A DNA stretch of 64,000 nucleotides from Moorella sp. Hama-1 (GTDB taxonomy: Bacteria > Bacillota > DSM-521 > Neomoorellales > Neomoorellaceae). This document shows positions 25,247 through 33,689 of this stretch, one piece after another. Both the position numbers and the translations under genes were made by a program. The stretch is from NCBI RefSeq assembly GCF_023734095.1, contig NZ_AP024620.1:1298501-1362500 (forward strand), in the 5' to 3' direction. Position 1 is the first letter of the stretch, and each line of letters starts with the position of its first letter. Below the pieces are notes generated by a model, which did not search any database, was not told the origin of the DNA, and saw nothing but the letters and a program-made list of their open reading frames with translations.

Positions 25247-25735
25247 TTACAGGTGAGCATCCTTTCCCCCCTGTTCTTCAATGGCCTGGATCTTCCAGCG
25301 GCCTTGCTGGTTTAAAAGGAGGATCTTCTGGGGGAGGGAGATGGTTCCCCTGTTCTGGGCGACCCATTCGGCGTTGCCCCGGGCCCAGGCCGTACCGGCC
25401 TGGAGGTCAACCGCCTGTTCCTTGATTAAAAAGAAGACAAAACGCAGGGAGGGATCCTGCTGCCTGAGACTTTGCAACTGCTGGATAAAGGGTTTGCTGT
25501 TAAGGGCTGCCTGCAATTCGGGGCTTACCAGGGACCGGCAGGCTTCTTCCCTGCCCTCGTCCAGGGCCCGGTAAAAATCGTAGATTACAGCGAAGGGTTG
25601 GGCCTGTTGCCGGGCAGCGGCCGTTGCCGGCAGGGCCGGTTCACTACCCCGATCCCCGGGAAAAAGGGTAAACCACCCCCAGGTTAAACCGATGCCCAGG
25701 ATTAAACCGGCAGCGAAGTACTTCCAAGCACGCAT
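25247..25735 (-). CDS. Membrane-anchored protein with NTF2-like domain
   Basis: A 162-residue protein: residues 4-24 form one membrane helix (YFAAGLILGIGLTWGWF), then a Pro/Ala-rich linker and an alpha/beta domain (PFAVIYDFYRALDEGRE, VSPELQAAL, GTAWARGNAEWV, GRWKIQAIEEQG) of the SnoaL/NTF2-like pattern seen in extracytoplasmic lipoproteins and DUF4878-type proteins. The ATG at 25735 follows GGAGGTGGGG; an ATG five codons upstream overlaps that site. It probably acts outside the membrane; no partner can be named. Confidence 0.6.
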   Translation of the reverse strand: MRAWKYFAAGLILGIGLTWGWFTLFPGDRGSEPALPATAAARQQAQPFAVIYDFYRALDEGREEACRSLVSPELQAALNSKPFIQQLQSLRQQDPSLRFVFFLIKEQAVDLQAGTAWARGNAEWVAQNRGTISLPQKILLLNQQGRWKIQAIEEQGGKDAHL

Positions 25736-25808
25736 CTGCCCCACCTCCATGGTTAATTTTAGTGGCGGTGGGGTTCTTTTATGCTAAAAAAGAAGAGAGG
25801 TTGCCCCC

Positions 25809-25880
25809 TCATTCCTGGTGCAGGACTTTTTTCAACAGGCGTTTAAGGAAAGACGGCAGGGGGATGAAGTACACCCGCAT
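25809..25880 (-). CDS. spoVM: SpoVM-like sporulation peptide
   Basis: A 23-codon frame, MRVYFIPLPSFLKRLLK then KVLHQE, with GTGAGGTG 6 bases before the ATG. It matches the amphipathic SpoVM peptide of B. subtilis (which begins MKFYTIKLPKFLGG) in length, in the basic-x-Tyr-x-Ile-x-Leu-Pro-x-Phe-Leu start and in the conserved Pro at residue 9. SpoVM recognises the convex forespore membrane and anchors the spore coat protein SpoIVA. It is too short for ORF lists. Neighbouring genes are not sporulation genes, so the call rests on the sequence alone. Confidence 0.75.
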   Translation of the reverse strand: MRVYFIPLPSFLKRLLKKVLHQE

Positions 25881-25959
25881 CTCGGTCACCTCACTTTTTA
25901 ACTTACCTCCCTAACTATACTATTAAGGCGGCAGGTAAAAAGTGCATGGCAGCCGGTAA

Positions 25960-28725
25960 TCAATCTGGAAACCAGGCCTTGATCCGGTGAGGTGCCGCTG
26001 CGGGTTCCACCTCCGCCAGGGTTACCGGCGGCAGGGATTGGATGAAGTAGCGGCCGTAACGCTGGGAGAGGAGACGCCGGTCGAGGACTACCAGGACACC
26101 CCGGTCGCTGGTCCGGCGGATGAGACGGCCAAAACCCTGGCGGAAGCGGATAATGGCCTGGGGGAGACTCAAGGTGGCAAAGGCGTTCTGACCCCTGGCA
26201 GCCAGGTGCTCCGTGCGGGCGGCCATGATGGGCTGGCCTGGCGAGGGGAAAGGTAGGCGGGGGATGATGACACAGCGCAACAGGTCACCCGGCAGGTCGA
26301 TGCCCTCCCAGTAACTGCTGGCTCCCAGGAGAACGGCCCGGGGGGTCTGGCTGAATTCCTCCAGCAACCGGGAACGGCTGCCGTCAATGCCCTGGGCCAG
26401 GACCGTGTAGCCGCTGCCAGCCAGGCTGGTGCTTAATAGTTCATAGACCTCCCGCAAAAAACGATGGGAGGTACAGAGAATCAGGGAGCGACCGTCGACG
26501 GCAGGACAGACGGCGGTTAAAACGGGTGCAATAGCCCGGGCGTAGTCGGCATCCCTTAACTGGCCGGGATTGGGCAGTCCCTTGAGGGCACAGACCAGGG
26601 CCTGGGACTGGTAGTCAAAGGGCGAGGCTACCTGACAACTGGTTACCCGGTCCTCCGGGAGTTCCTGCAAGCCAGTTTGCTGATGGTAAAAAGTAAAATT
26701 GTTGTTAACCGTCAGGGTGGCTGAGGTCAAGATGACAGCCTGCTTGCGGGAGAAGAGGAGCTCGGCCAGCAGGGGCCCGATCTCCAGGGGAGCGGACCGT
26801 AAGATATACTGATCATGGCTATTCTTCTCTACCCAGCCGATTGTTGTATCCGGGTCGGCGTCGAGGATTTGGCCCAGGTCATAGCTGTACTGGGCTACTG
26901 TATCCCCGAAATTGGCGGCATCGGCGGCCATCTCAGGAGCGCCGGCGGCATCCAGCAACTCGGAGAGGCGTTTCAGGCGGTTGGCCAGGCCGCAGAGGTT
27001 TTCTTCCAGGTTGCCGAAGGCCACCAGGAGGTTATCCCAGGCCGGGGTTTCTTTGAGATGGTTGGTAAAGCGCAGGGTATAGCCCGTTTCTTCCCAGCGG
27101 GCGGCCGCACTCAATCGCCCCAGGTTAACCCAGAAGCCCTGCCACCCGGCCAGGGCGGCATTTACAGTTATATCCATATCACCCAGGAACCGTAACAATC
27201 CCGGGTTTCCTTCCGGCGGCAGGCGGCGGGCGAGGTTCCGGGCCCGACCCAGGAAGGTGAAGGGCTGGTCACCCTTCCCCAGGCGGCGAAAGAAGAACTC
27301 ACAGGCCGCCTGGCTGACATTGCTGCCCAGGTGCTCGGTAGCCGCCTCTTCCAGGTGATGGGCTTCATCGATGATCAGGTAGGGATAATCGGGCAGGACC
27401 TGGTTGTTTAACCGGACATCGCTCAGCAAGAGGGAGTGGTTGAGAATCAGGATATTGGCTCCTTCGGCCTGCCGGCGGGCGGCATTAAAGAAACAGCCTT
27501 CGTTAAAGGGGCAGGAGCTGCCGGCACAGGTCTCGGCATCGGCAGCCAGGGCAAACTTGAGGCCCTCTTCCTCAGGAGTGAGTTTCATTTCACTCCAGTC
27601 GCCGCTTGTTGTTAGATGCAACCAGCGTAAAACCCTGAGGGCCAGGAGACGCCCCTCCTCCCCGCCGGGGGGATTGTCCTGGAAGTCCCGCAGTTTACGC
27701 CGGCAAAGGTAGTTACTGCGACCTTTGACCAGGGCGGCTTTAAAGGGAAAGGGCAGGATCTCCCGCAGCCGGGGTAGGTCCTTTTCCCAGAGCTGCTCCT
27801 GCAGGCTGATGGTATGGGTAGCAATAGCCACCCGCTTTTGCTGGCTGCAGGCCCAGTAAATGGCCGGCAGCAGGTAGGCCAGGGACTTGCCTGTACCCGT
27901 GCCCGCCTCCACCGTCAGGTAGTGGTTATCGGCCAGGGCCGCGGCCACGGCCCGGAGCATAGCCACCTGCTGGGGCCGGTATTCATAACCGGCAATATGG
28001 CCGGCCAGGAGACCACCGGGAGCCAGCATTGCAACCAGGTCATCGACATTAAAATCCGGGACGGATCCAGGGTGGGGGGACGAACCTGCGGCCGGGGCGA
28101 AGAGGCCGGCTGCAGCCACCTCATAGTGGTTGGCCGGGGCTTCCCCGGCCAGGGCGGCCTGGAACCATGGCTGCAGACCAGGTGGGGCCAGGGCTAAAAA
28201 ATTGGTTAACAGGTTACGATCCAGAGTCCGGGTGACCTCCCAGAGGGTCTCCAGGAGGCGGGCCGTAGTCAAGACATCAGCCAAGGCCCGGTGGTGCCCG
28301 GTGGCCTCCAGGCCCAGATGCTGGCTCATATAATCTAAACGATGGGAAGCCAGGCAGGGAAAGAGAATCCGGCTGAGGGTCAGGGTGTCCAGCAAAGGCG
28401 GATGCCAGTCCTGGCCCAGAACCTGGTTCAGGAAAGCCAGGTCAAAACTGCCGTTATGGCCGGCTGGTACGGCGTTATGGAATAACTCCAGCAGCCCTGG
28501 CAAAACCTCTGTCAGGGGCGGTGCCTGGCGAACCATAGCATCGCTGATGCCGGTGAGCCGCTCAATGGCCGGGGGGATAGGCCGGCCAGGGTTAACCAGG
28601 GTTTGAAATTGACCGGTGATGCCCCCCTCCTCCAGACGGACGGCGGCGATTTCGATTATTTTATCCCGGGCCGGATCGAGGCCGGTAGTTTCCACATCCA
28701 GGACGACATAAGTCTGGGGGAGCAT
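25960..28725 (-). CDS. dinG: DinG-family helicase with N-terminal exonuclease
   Basis: A 921-residue fusion. Residues 1-170 form a DnaQ-type 3'-5' exonuclease (VVLDVETTGLDP, GHNGSFDLAF, HRALADV with its catalytic acids and His). The rest is an XPD/DinG-type superfamily 2 helicase: VEAGTGTGKSLAYLLPA (Walker A), YLIIDEAHHLEEAA (DEAH box), and the C-terminal GASSYWEGIDLPG and QGFGRLIRRTSDRG motifs. The Cys near LCRRKLR, ETCAGSSCPFNEGCF may hold a 4Fe-4S cluster. This domain order is that of Firmicute DinG. Role: nuclease/helicase action in DNA repair. Confidence 0.92.
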   Translation of the reverse strand: MLPQTYVVLDVETTGLDPARDKIIEIAAVRLEEGGITGQFQTLVNPGRPIPPAIERLTGISDAMVRQAPPLTEVLPGLLELFHNAVPAGHNGSFDLAFLNQVLGQDWHPPLLDTLTLSRILFPCLASHRLDYMSQHLGLEATGHHRALADVLTTARLLETLWEVTRTLDRNLLTNFLALAPPGLQPWFQAALAGEAPANHYEVAAAGLFAPAAGSSPHPGSVPDFNVDDLVAMLAPGGLLAGHIAGYEYRPQQVAMLRAVAAALADNHYLTVEAGTGTGKSLAYLLPAIYWACSQQKRVAIATHTISLQEQLWEKDLPRLREILPFPFKAALVKGRSNYLCRRKLRDFQDNPPGGEEGRLLALRVLRWLHLTTSGDWSEMKLTPEEEGLKFALAADAETCAGSSCPFNEGCFFNAARRQAEGANILILNHSLLLSDVRLNNQVLPDYPYLIIDEAHHLEEAATEHLGSNVSQAACEFFFRRLGKGDQPFTFLGRARNLARRLPPEGNPGLLRFLGDMDITVNAALAGWQGFWVNLGRLSAAARWEETGYTLRFTNHLKETPAWDNLLVAFGNLEENLCGLANRLKRLSELLDAAGAPEMAADAANFGDTVAQYSYDLGQILDADPDTTIGWVEKNSHDQYILRSAPLEIGPLLAELLFSRKQAVILTSATLTVNNNFTFYHQQTGLQELPEDRVTSCQVASPFDYQSQALVCALKGLPNPGQLRDADYARAIAPVLTAVCPAVDGRSLILCTSHRFLREVYELLSTSLAGSGYTVLAQGIDGSRSRLLEEFSQTPRAVLLGASSYWEGIDLPGDLLRCVIIPRLPFPSPGQPIMAARTEHLAARGQNAFATLSLPQAIIRFRQGFGRLIRRTSDRGVLVVLDRRLLSQRYGRYFIQSLPPVTLAEVEPAAAPHRIKAWFPD

Positions 28726-28756
28726 TGCAGTACACTTCCTCTTTTTGGGGCCACCA

Positions 28757-29143
28757 TCAGGCCAGGGTTACCAGGGGCTGGCCGCTGCTAACGGTGGCCC
28801 CGGCCTCCACCAGCACTTCCCGGACAACACCCCCGGTTGGCGCCGGGATCTCGTTTTCCATCTTCATGGCTTCAATAATTATCAGGACCTGGCCGGCGGT
28901 TACCCGCTGGCCGGGTTTTACCTTAACCTCGACTACCGTACCCGGCAGGGGCGCGGTAATGGTCCGGTTGTCCCGCGTTGGAGCAGGGGGTGCGGCTGCC
29001 AGCCGGCCGGGTTTGGGGATGACCCCAGGACCCGGGGCCAGGGACACTGCCGGGGCTGCGGGTTGCCCGGCAGGTTCCTGGTGTTCCTCTACTTCAACCT
29101 GGAAGGTTTCACCATTAACCGTTACCTGAAAATGACGTTTCAA
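28757..29143 (-). CDS. Biotin carboxyl carrier protein of an acyl-CoA decarboxylase/carboxyltransferase
   Basis: A 128-residue protein. The N-terminal KRHFQVTVNGETFQVEVEE strand pair leads by a Pro/Ala-rich flexible linker (about 25-60) to a biotinyl domain, with EAMKMENEI as the biotinylation site (Lys about 94). It carries carboxybiotin between the carboxyltransferase alpha subunit and a partner. It overlaps the preceding small gene by 4 bases and lies downstream of the alpha subunit, making one operon. Gamma subunit of methylmalonyl-CoA decarboxylase in known systems. Confidence 0.9.
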   Translation of the reverse strand: MKRHFQVTVNGETFQVEVEEHQEPAGQPAAPAVSLAPGPGVIPKPGRLAAAPPAPTRDNRTITAPLPGTVVEVKVKPGQRVTAGQVLIIIEAMKMENEIPAPTGGVVREVLVEAGATVSSGQPLVTLA

Positions 29144-29364
29144 ACCGCCGGCCGCCTCCTTTCAAAGGCCAGGGAAGCGTTGATCAACTCCTGGCGGCCG
29201 GCCTGGCTCCAGCGGCGTGCCGGAGCGACCTGGGGCCGGATGGACGTGATTTGCCAGGAAGTGCTGCCGGGCCGCAGATAGACAGCCAGGGCGGCAGTAA
29301 TGGCGGCGACAATCTCCGCCGGTATGGTTTCCGGGCGGGGGGCTTGCTGGTAGTAGGCGAACAA
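29140..29364 (-). CDS. OadG/MmdD-like small subunit without membrane helix
   Basis: A 74-residue protein with a TTG start 8 bases after AAGGAGGG. Its body, EIVAAITAALAVYL then WQITSIRPQ and RRWSQAGRQELINAS, resembles the cytoplasmic C-terminal part of the small OadG/delta subunits of decarboxylases, in which an I-x-x-I-Kr and W-x-x-aGRqe pattern recurs. The N-terminal membrane helix of OadG is missing. It sits between alpha and biotin carrier genes. It could assist assembly of the complex; that is an inference. Confidence 0.6.
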   Translation of the reverse strand: MFAYYQQAPRPETIPAEIVAAITAALAVYLRPGSTSWQITSIRPQVAPARRWSQAGRQELINASLAFERRRPAV

Positions 29365-29436
29365 TTCCGTTCCCTCCTTGGTCCGAAAATAGGGTCACAT
29401 TTTCATGGTTCGCTGGGGCGGACGCTAGCCCTCTTA

Positions 29437-30990
29437 CTAAACAGGGAAGTTGCCGTGCTTTTTACCCGGCCGGCTTTCTCGTTTGCTGAGCAAGGTTATG
29501 AGATGCCGGACCAGGTGCGGCCGGGTCAGGGCCGGGTCAATAACCGCATCCACCAGCCCCAGGCCGGCGGCCACGTAGGGGTTGGCGAACTTCTCCCGGT
29601 AGGCGGCGATTTTTTCCTGGCGTACCCGGGCCGGATCTTCCGCCTGGCTGATCTCTTGCCGAAAGATAATATTGGCCGCCCCGTCGGGACCCATAACGGC
29701 AATCTCCGCCGTGGGCCAGGCTGCCACATGATCGGCCCCCAGGGAGCGGGAGCACATGGCCAGGTAGGCACCGCCATAAGCCTTGCGCAGGACCAGGGTT
29801 AGTTTAGGTACCGTGGCCTCGGCATAGGCGTATAATAATTTGGCACCGTGCCGGATTATACCACCCTGTTCCTGGCCTACCCCGGGAAGATAACCGGGGG
29901 TATCCACCAGGGTCAGGAGGGGTATGTTGAAGGCGTCACAGAAACGGACGAAGCGCGCGGCTTTGTCGGCGGCGTCGATATCCAGGCAACCGGCCAGGTA
30001 CTGGGGCTGGTTAGCTACAATACCTATAGTATACCCTGCCAGCCGGGCCAAGCCGATAACTATATTGGCGGCATACTGGGCCTGGACCTCCAGGAAGAGG
30101 CCATCATCAACCATGCCGTAGATAATTTCTTTGACGTCATAGGGTTTATTGGCATCCACCGGTACCAGAGCGCGCAAGTGGGGATTCTGGCGTTCCGTCG
30201 GGTCGGGACCGGGCCTGAAGGGGGGATCCTCCAGGTTATTGGCCGGGAGATAATCCAGCAGGGTCCGGATCAGGTGCAGGCAATCCTCTTCCGTCGGGGT
30301 CCGGAAATGGGCTACCCCGCTCCTGGTGGCGTGGGTGACAGCACCCCCCAGTTCTAAAGCACTGACTTCTTCGCCGGTAACGGCTTTGATGACCTGGGGA
30401 CCGGTGATAAACATCTGGGCCGAATTATCAACCATAAAGATAAAGTCCATTAATCCCGGCGAATAGACGGCCCCACCGGCACAGGGGCCCATGATGGCGG
30501 CGATCTGGGGGATAACCCCGGAGGCATGGGTGTTACGGCGAAAAATTTCCCCGTAACCATTGAGGGCGGCTACGCCCTCCTGGATCCGGGCCCCGCCGGA
30601 GTCATTCAAACCAATGACTGGAACCCCGGTCTTTAAAGCTAAATCCAGAACCTTGCAGATCTTGGCGGCGTGCATCTCGCCCAGGGAACCGCCCATAACG
30701 GTAAAATCCTGGGCGTAGACATAGACTGGCCGGCCGTTGATGGTGCCGGAACCGGTAACCACCCCCTCCCCCGGGGTTTCTATGTTCTCCATGCCGAAAT
30801 CAGTAGCCCGGTGGCGGACAAACTGGTCCAGTTCCAGGAAACTACCGGAGTCCAGGAGTAAATCCAGCCGTTCCCGGGCCGTATATTTGCCAGCGGCGTG
30901 CTGTTTGGCAATACGCTCCTCCCCGCCGCCGGTCACTATCCTGGCGCGTCTGGCTTCCAGGTCCGCCAGCCGGGCCGTTATGTCTTCCAT
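29437..30990 (-). CDS. mmdA: Carboxyltransferase alpha subunit, methylmalonyl-CoA decarboxylase type
   Basis: A 517-residue crotonase-fold carboxyltransferase. The N-terminal half has GAKY-type RERLDLLLDSGSF and VVTGSGTINGRPVYVYAQDFTV cut short, GGSLGEMHAAKI and NDSGGARIQEGV; the C-terminal half has VDTPGYLPGVGQEQGG and RKAYGGAYLAMCS. These are the acyl-CoA and carboxybiotin oxyanion motifs of MmdA/PccB. It moves CO2 between acyl-CoA (probably methylmalonyl- or propionyl-CoA) and biotin. No membrane beta subunit or biotin carboxylase is nearby, so the direction of the reaction is open. Confidence 0.9.
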   Translation of the reverse strand: MEDITARLADLEARRARIVTGGGEERIAKQHAAGKYTARERLDLLLDSGSFLELDQFVRHRATDFGMENIETPGEGVVTGSGTINGRPVYVYAQDFTVMGGSLGEMHAAKICKVLDLALKTGVPVIGLNDSGGARIQEGVAALNGYGEIFRRNTHASGVIPQIAAIMGPCAGGAVYSPGLMDFIFMVDNSAQMFITGPQVIKAVTGEEVSALELGGAVTHATRSGVAHFRTPTEEDCLHLIRTLLDYLPANNLEDPPFRPGPDPTERQNPHLRALVPVDANKPYDVKEIIYGMVDDGLFLEVQAQYAANIVIGLARLAGYTIGIVANQPQYLAGCLDIDAADKAARFVRFCDAFNIPLLTLVDTPGYLPGVGQEQGGIIRHGAKLLYAYAEATVPKLTLVLRKAYGGAYLAMCSRSLGADHVAAWPTAEIAVMGPDGAANIIFRQEISQAEDPARVRQEKIAAYREKFANPYVAAGLGLVDAVIDPALTRPHLVRHLITLLSKRESRPGKKHGNFPV

Positions 30991-31087
30991 AATTCAGCTG
31001 TCCCCCTTACTATTCCTTACCTCCTTATATTACCAGGTAATAAGGGTTACTTGCAAGTACCTGGTGGAAAAAGATTAAATCTGCAGG

Positions 31088-32101
31088 CTATAAATCATGC
31101 TGGAAATGGTTGTAACCTCCCGGCTTTAGGGCCATCCGGCGGCCCTTCTGTATAAGGCTGAGGCCCTCTGCCGCCGGGACGATGCGGCCAATGGCCGTTA
31201 CCGGCGTCCCACAGGCCCGGTTCACGGCTTCCCAGATAGCTTCAACCCTGTCCGGGCGGCAGGTCAGCAGGAGCTCAAAGTCTTCGCCGCCATAGAGGGC
31301 GTATTCCAGGGGGTCCTTATGATAGATCGCAGCCAGTTGCCTGGTAGCCGGGGCTATGGGTACGGCTTCGGCTTCAAGGATTAACCCCACCTGGGAAGCA
31401 GCAGCCAGGGTATAGAGTTCGGCCACCAGGCCGTCGCTGATATCGTCGGCCGCCGTAAGCCCACCGGCTGCTAGGGCGGCCCTGATTTCCGCCACCCGGG
31501 GCGAGGGCCGCAGGTGGCGCTGGCGGGCCCAACTGACGGCCGCTTCTGGAGCTGGCTGGGGCGCCAGCAGGGTATCCAGACCGGCGGCCGAGCCGCCTAG
31601 GTCACCAGTCACCAGCAGGATGTCTCCCGGCCGGGCGCCATGCCGGTACAGGCAGGCTACGGCTTCGACCCGGCCCAGGATGGCCAGGTTAATGACCATC
31701 GCCCGGGGTGAGGAAACGGTGTCGCCGCCGACGATGTTCACCCCGTAACGTCGGCCGCATTCCCGTAAGCCGGCGTAAAGCTCGTCCACGAATTCCACCG
31801 GCTGTTCCGGCCTTAAGCCCAGGGAGACCAGGGCCTGTTCTGGTATACCACCCATGGCTGCAATGTCACTTACATTTACGGCCATGGTTTTGTAGCCAAT
31901 TTCCCGGGGCGTGGCCGTGGCCAGGGTAAAATGGACATCCTCCACCAGCATATCAGTAGCCGCCAGGGTCAGGTAACCCGGCTCCGTCTTTAAAACGGCG
32001 GCATCATCACCAATACCCATGACCACTCCAGCCGGGGCGACAATGGCCCCGGCCTTCAAGCGTTCTATGAGTCCGAACTCACCCACTTCTTTTAGTTCCA
32101 A
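31088..32101 (-). CDS. thiL: Thiamine-monophosphate kinase
   Basis: Phosphorylates thiamine monophosphate to the pyrophosphate with ATP. The 337-residue length is normal. N-terminal GEFGLIERLK, GDDAAVL, TDMLVEDVHF, NVSDIAAMG and the VGGDTVSSP segment are metal and phosphate binding motifs of the PurM-like fold; C-terminal ADDISDGLVAEL and YGGEDFELLLTC complete the signature. No other thiamine gene is next to it; such isolation is common in Firmicutes. Confidence 0.95.
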   Translation of the reverse strand: MELKEVGEFGLIERLKAGAIVAPAGVVMGIGDDAAVLKTEPGYLTLAATDMLVEDVHFTLATATPREIGYKTMAVNVSDIAAMGGIPEQALVSLGLRPEQPVEFVDELYAGLRECGRRYGVNIVGGDTVSSPRAMVINLAILGRVEAVACLYRHGARPGDILLVTGDLGGSAAGLDTLLAPQPAPEAAVSWARQRHLRPSPRVAEIRAALAAGGLTAADDISDGLVAELYTLAAASQVGLILEAEAVPIAPATRQLAAIYHKDPLEYALYGGEDFELLLTCRPDRVEAIWEAVNRACGTPVTAIGRIVPAAEGLSLIQKGRRMALKPGGYNHFQHDL

Positions 32102-32169
32102 GGCTCACAACCCACTCCTTTTCCCAGCTACTAACATATTGCCATAACTAAAGGACCGGTGCAAGCCTT

Positions 32170-32721
32170 TTAGCACCGGTCGGCCGGGGTTAGGTTTTTT
32201 TGGAGCAGGGCCAGGATCTCCTGCAGGCGTTCCTTAATGAAGGCGTCACCAGGGTCAAGTTCCCGGGCGGCCCAGTAACAGGCTACGGCCGGGGCGAAAC
32301 GGCCATGGTACTCGTGGATAACTCCCAGGGCCAGTTGTGCTTCCAGGTCCCGGGGGTCGTTTTCCACCCGCCGGAGGTAGCTCAGATATTTCTCCTCATC
32401 CTCCAGGAGTTCCTGCTTAAAAAAGGCGCTGCCAACTTTAACACGCTGGCCGGCGCCTTCCTGAACCTCCAGGGGGCAACTGGCGCTAAAAAGGATATTG
32501 CGATTAACTAAAGCCCGGCGTAAATAACGGCAGCAGGCACAACGACCGTCAAAGCCCCGGCCCTGGAGGCGCAATTCAAGAGCCTCCAGGTTGATACTGG
32601 CATAAGTGGGGATGCGTACCCGGGCGAGTTGCAGGTAGTAGCTGATAGTCTTGATTTCACCGGCGTGGCGGGGCTGCAGGCTTATCCGACAGGTAGGCGG
32701 TGTGTTTTGTGTGGTGATCAT
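32170..32721 (-). CDS. Hypothetical protein with CxxC and TPR-like tail
   Basis: A 183-residue protein I do not recognise. The N-terminal half has a Cys cluster CRISLQ...GRCACCRYLRR (CACC at about 62-65), perhaps a metal or redox site. The C-terminal third (DPRDLEAQLALGVIHEYHGRF, AVACYWAARELDPGDAF) fits one TPR pair. The ATG lies next to GGGGGAGAGG. It is the third in a minus-strand set including the non-AUG gene and the DUF3786 gene upstream, with 60-base gaps. Confidence 0.6.
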   Translation of the reverse strand: MITTQNTPPTCRISLQPRHAGEIKTISYYLQLARVRIPTYASINLEALELRLQGRGFDGRCACCRYLRRALVNRNILFSASCPLEVQEGAGQRVKVGSAFFKQELLEDEEKYLSYLRRVENDPRDLEAQLALGVIHEYHGRFAPAVACYWAARELDPGDAFIKERLQEILALLQKNLTPADRC

Positions 32722-32784
32722 TACCTCTCCCCCATTCTTCTCTTACATCCTATGGTTATAGGGGAGAGAAAATGACCGGATTAA

Positions 32785-33687
32785 TCATCGGCCGTGGGAA
32801 TCGGCAGGGGCTGGCCCTAATTCCAGCATCCGGGGTAACCAGTTTAATTTAGTGGCCAGTTGCAGGTATTCCTTTTCCCTGGCCCCCAGGGCTACCAGCA
32901 CCGCCTCCAGGACGTTGGCTGCCGGGCTAATGCCCTGGAAGGTTGGGGTGGTCGTCAACAGCCTGGAGGCACCACACCGGGCCAGGAGCTCCCGGTCGGC
33001 AGGGTTCGTGCCGCTGGTAATAAACACCTGGCCATCCAGCCGCCGGGGCAGGTTATGGCGGATAAAGTGCCAGTCCCCGGCAATGATCCTGGCCCTGGCG
33101 TAGAGGTGCTGGAAGCGGGGACGGGGATGCTCCTGGTGGGGGCCCAGGGGGTAAAGGTAAGCCAGGGGCAGGCGGGCCAGGAGGGGCATGGTTAAATAAC
33201 CCAGGCGGGTAAAGGTGGGCAGGCTTACGGCCAGGGGTAGTTTTAAACCGAAGGCGGCATCCCCGGCCAGGGTGACATAGCCGGCCTGCTGTAAGGCCCG
33301 GGCCAGCCAGAAACGGTCCAGGACGGAAACCACCAGGGCCGGGCTCCCGGCCGGTAAGGGAGGGAGGAACTCTACCGCTGTGATCTCTACCCGCCTTTTC
33401 CAACCGGAGCCATCAACCAGGGGCGTTTTCCACACCTGGCGGGCCAGGTATTGACCTAACGGGCAGGGGTAATCTTTGCCGGCGAGGTGATAAAAGAGAT
33501 TGACGCCCCCCAGGCCCAGGGCGTCAACCCGGCCGTCAAGCTCCCTGAGGCGATGGGCGGCTATCTCCGGCCGGCCGTCGCAGCCGTAACGCTCCAGGAG
33601 TACCTGCTCTCCTTCCAGGTCGAGCCGGAGGCGGTAATCCCTCCTGGGGCTCCCTAAACTAACGCTGACAATGTGCTTGATGGCAAT
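32785..33687 (-). CDS. Quinate 5-dehydrogenase-like protein with probable AUU start
   Basis: The first in-frame ATG/GTG/TTG is GTG 33435, giving 216 residues, but the same frame is open for 84 more codons upstream and they read like protein: AIKHIVSVSLGSPRRDYRLR, LDLEGEQVLLERYGCDG, LRELDGRVDALGLGGVNLFY. This segment matches the N-terminus I remember for a clostridial family annotated quinate 5-dehydrogenase (VSVSlGS..RD, LDGkVDAfGlGG). An ATT codon at 33687 lies 5 bases after GGGAG and 2 bases after the upstream stop; it is the likely start. The protein would be 300 residues. The later part has VKTPLVDGSG-like KTPLVDGSGWKRR. The family name is probably a misnomer. Confidence 0.7.
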   Translation of the reverse strand: MAIKHIVSVSLGSPRRDYRLRLDLEGEQVLLERYGCDGRPEIAAHRLRELDGRVDALGLGGVNLFYHLAGKDYPCPLGQYLARQVWKTPLVDGSGWKRRVEITAVEFLPPLPAGSPALVVSVLDRFWLARALQQAGYVTLAGDAAFGLKLPLAVSLPTFTRLGYLTMPLLARLPLAYLYPLGPHQEHPRPRFQHLYARARIIAGDWHFIRHNLPRRLDGQVFITSGTNPADRELLARCGASRLLTTTPTFQGISPAANVLEAVLVALGAREKEYLQLATKLNWLPRMLELGPAPADSHGR

Positions 33688-33689
33688 CG

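Noticed and set aside
29162-29398. Alternative 78-codon frame over the MmdD-like gene
   Set aside because: It overlaps the recognised TTG-start frame, lacks the family pattern and has no ribosome site.
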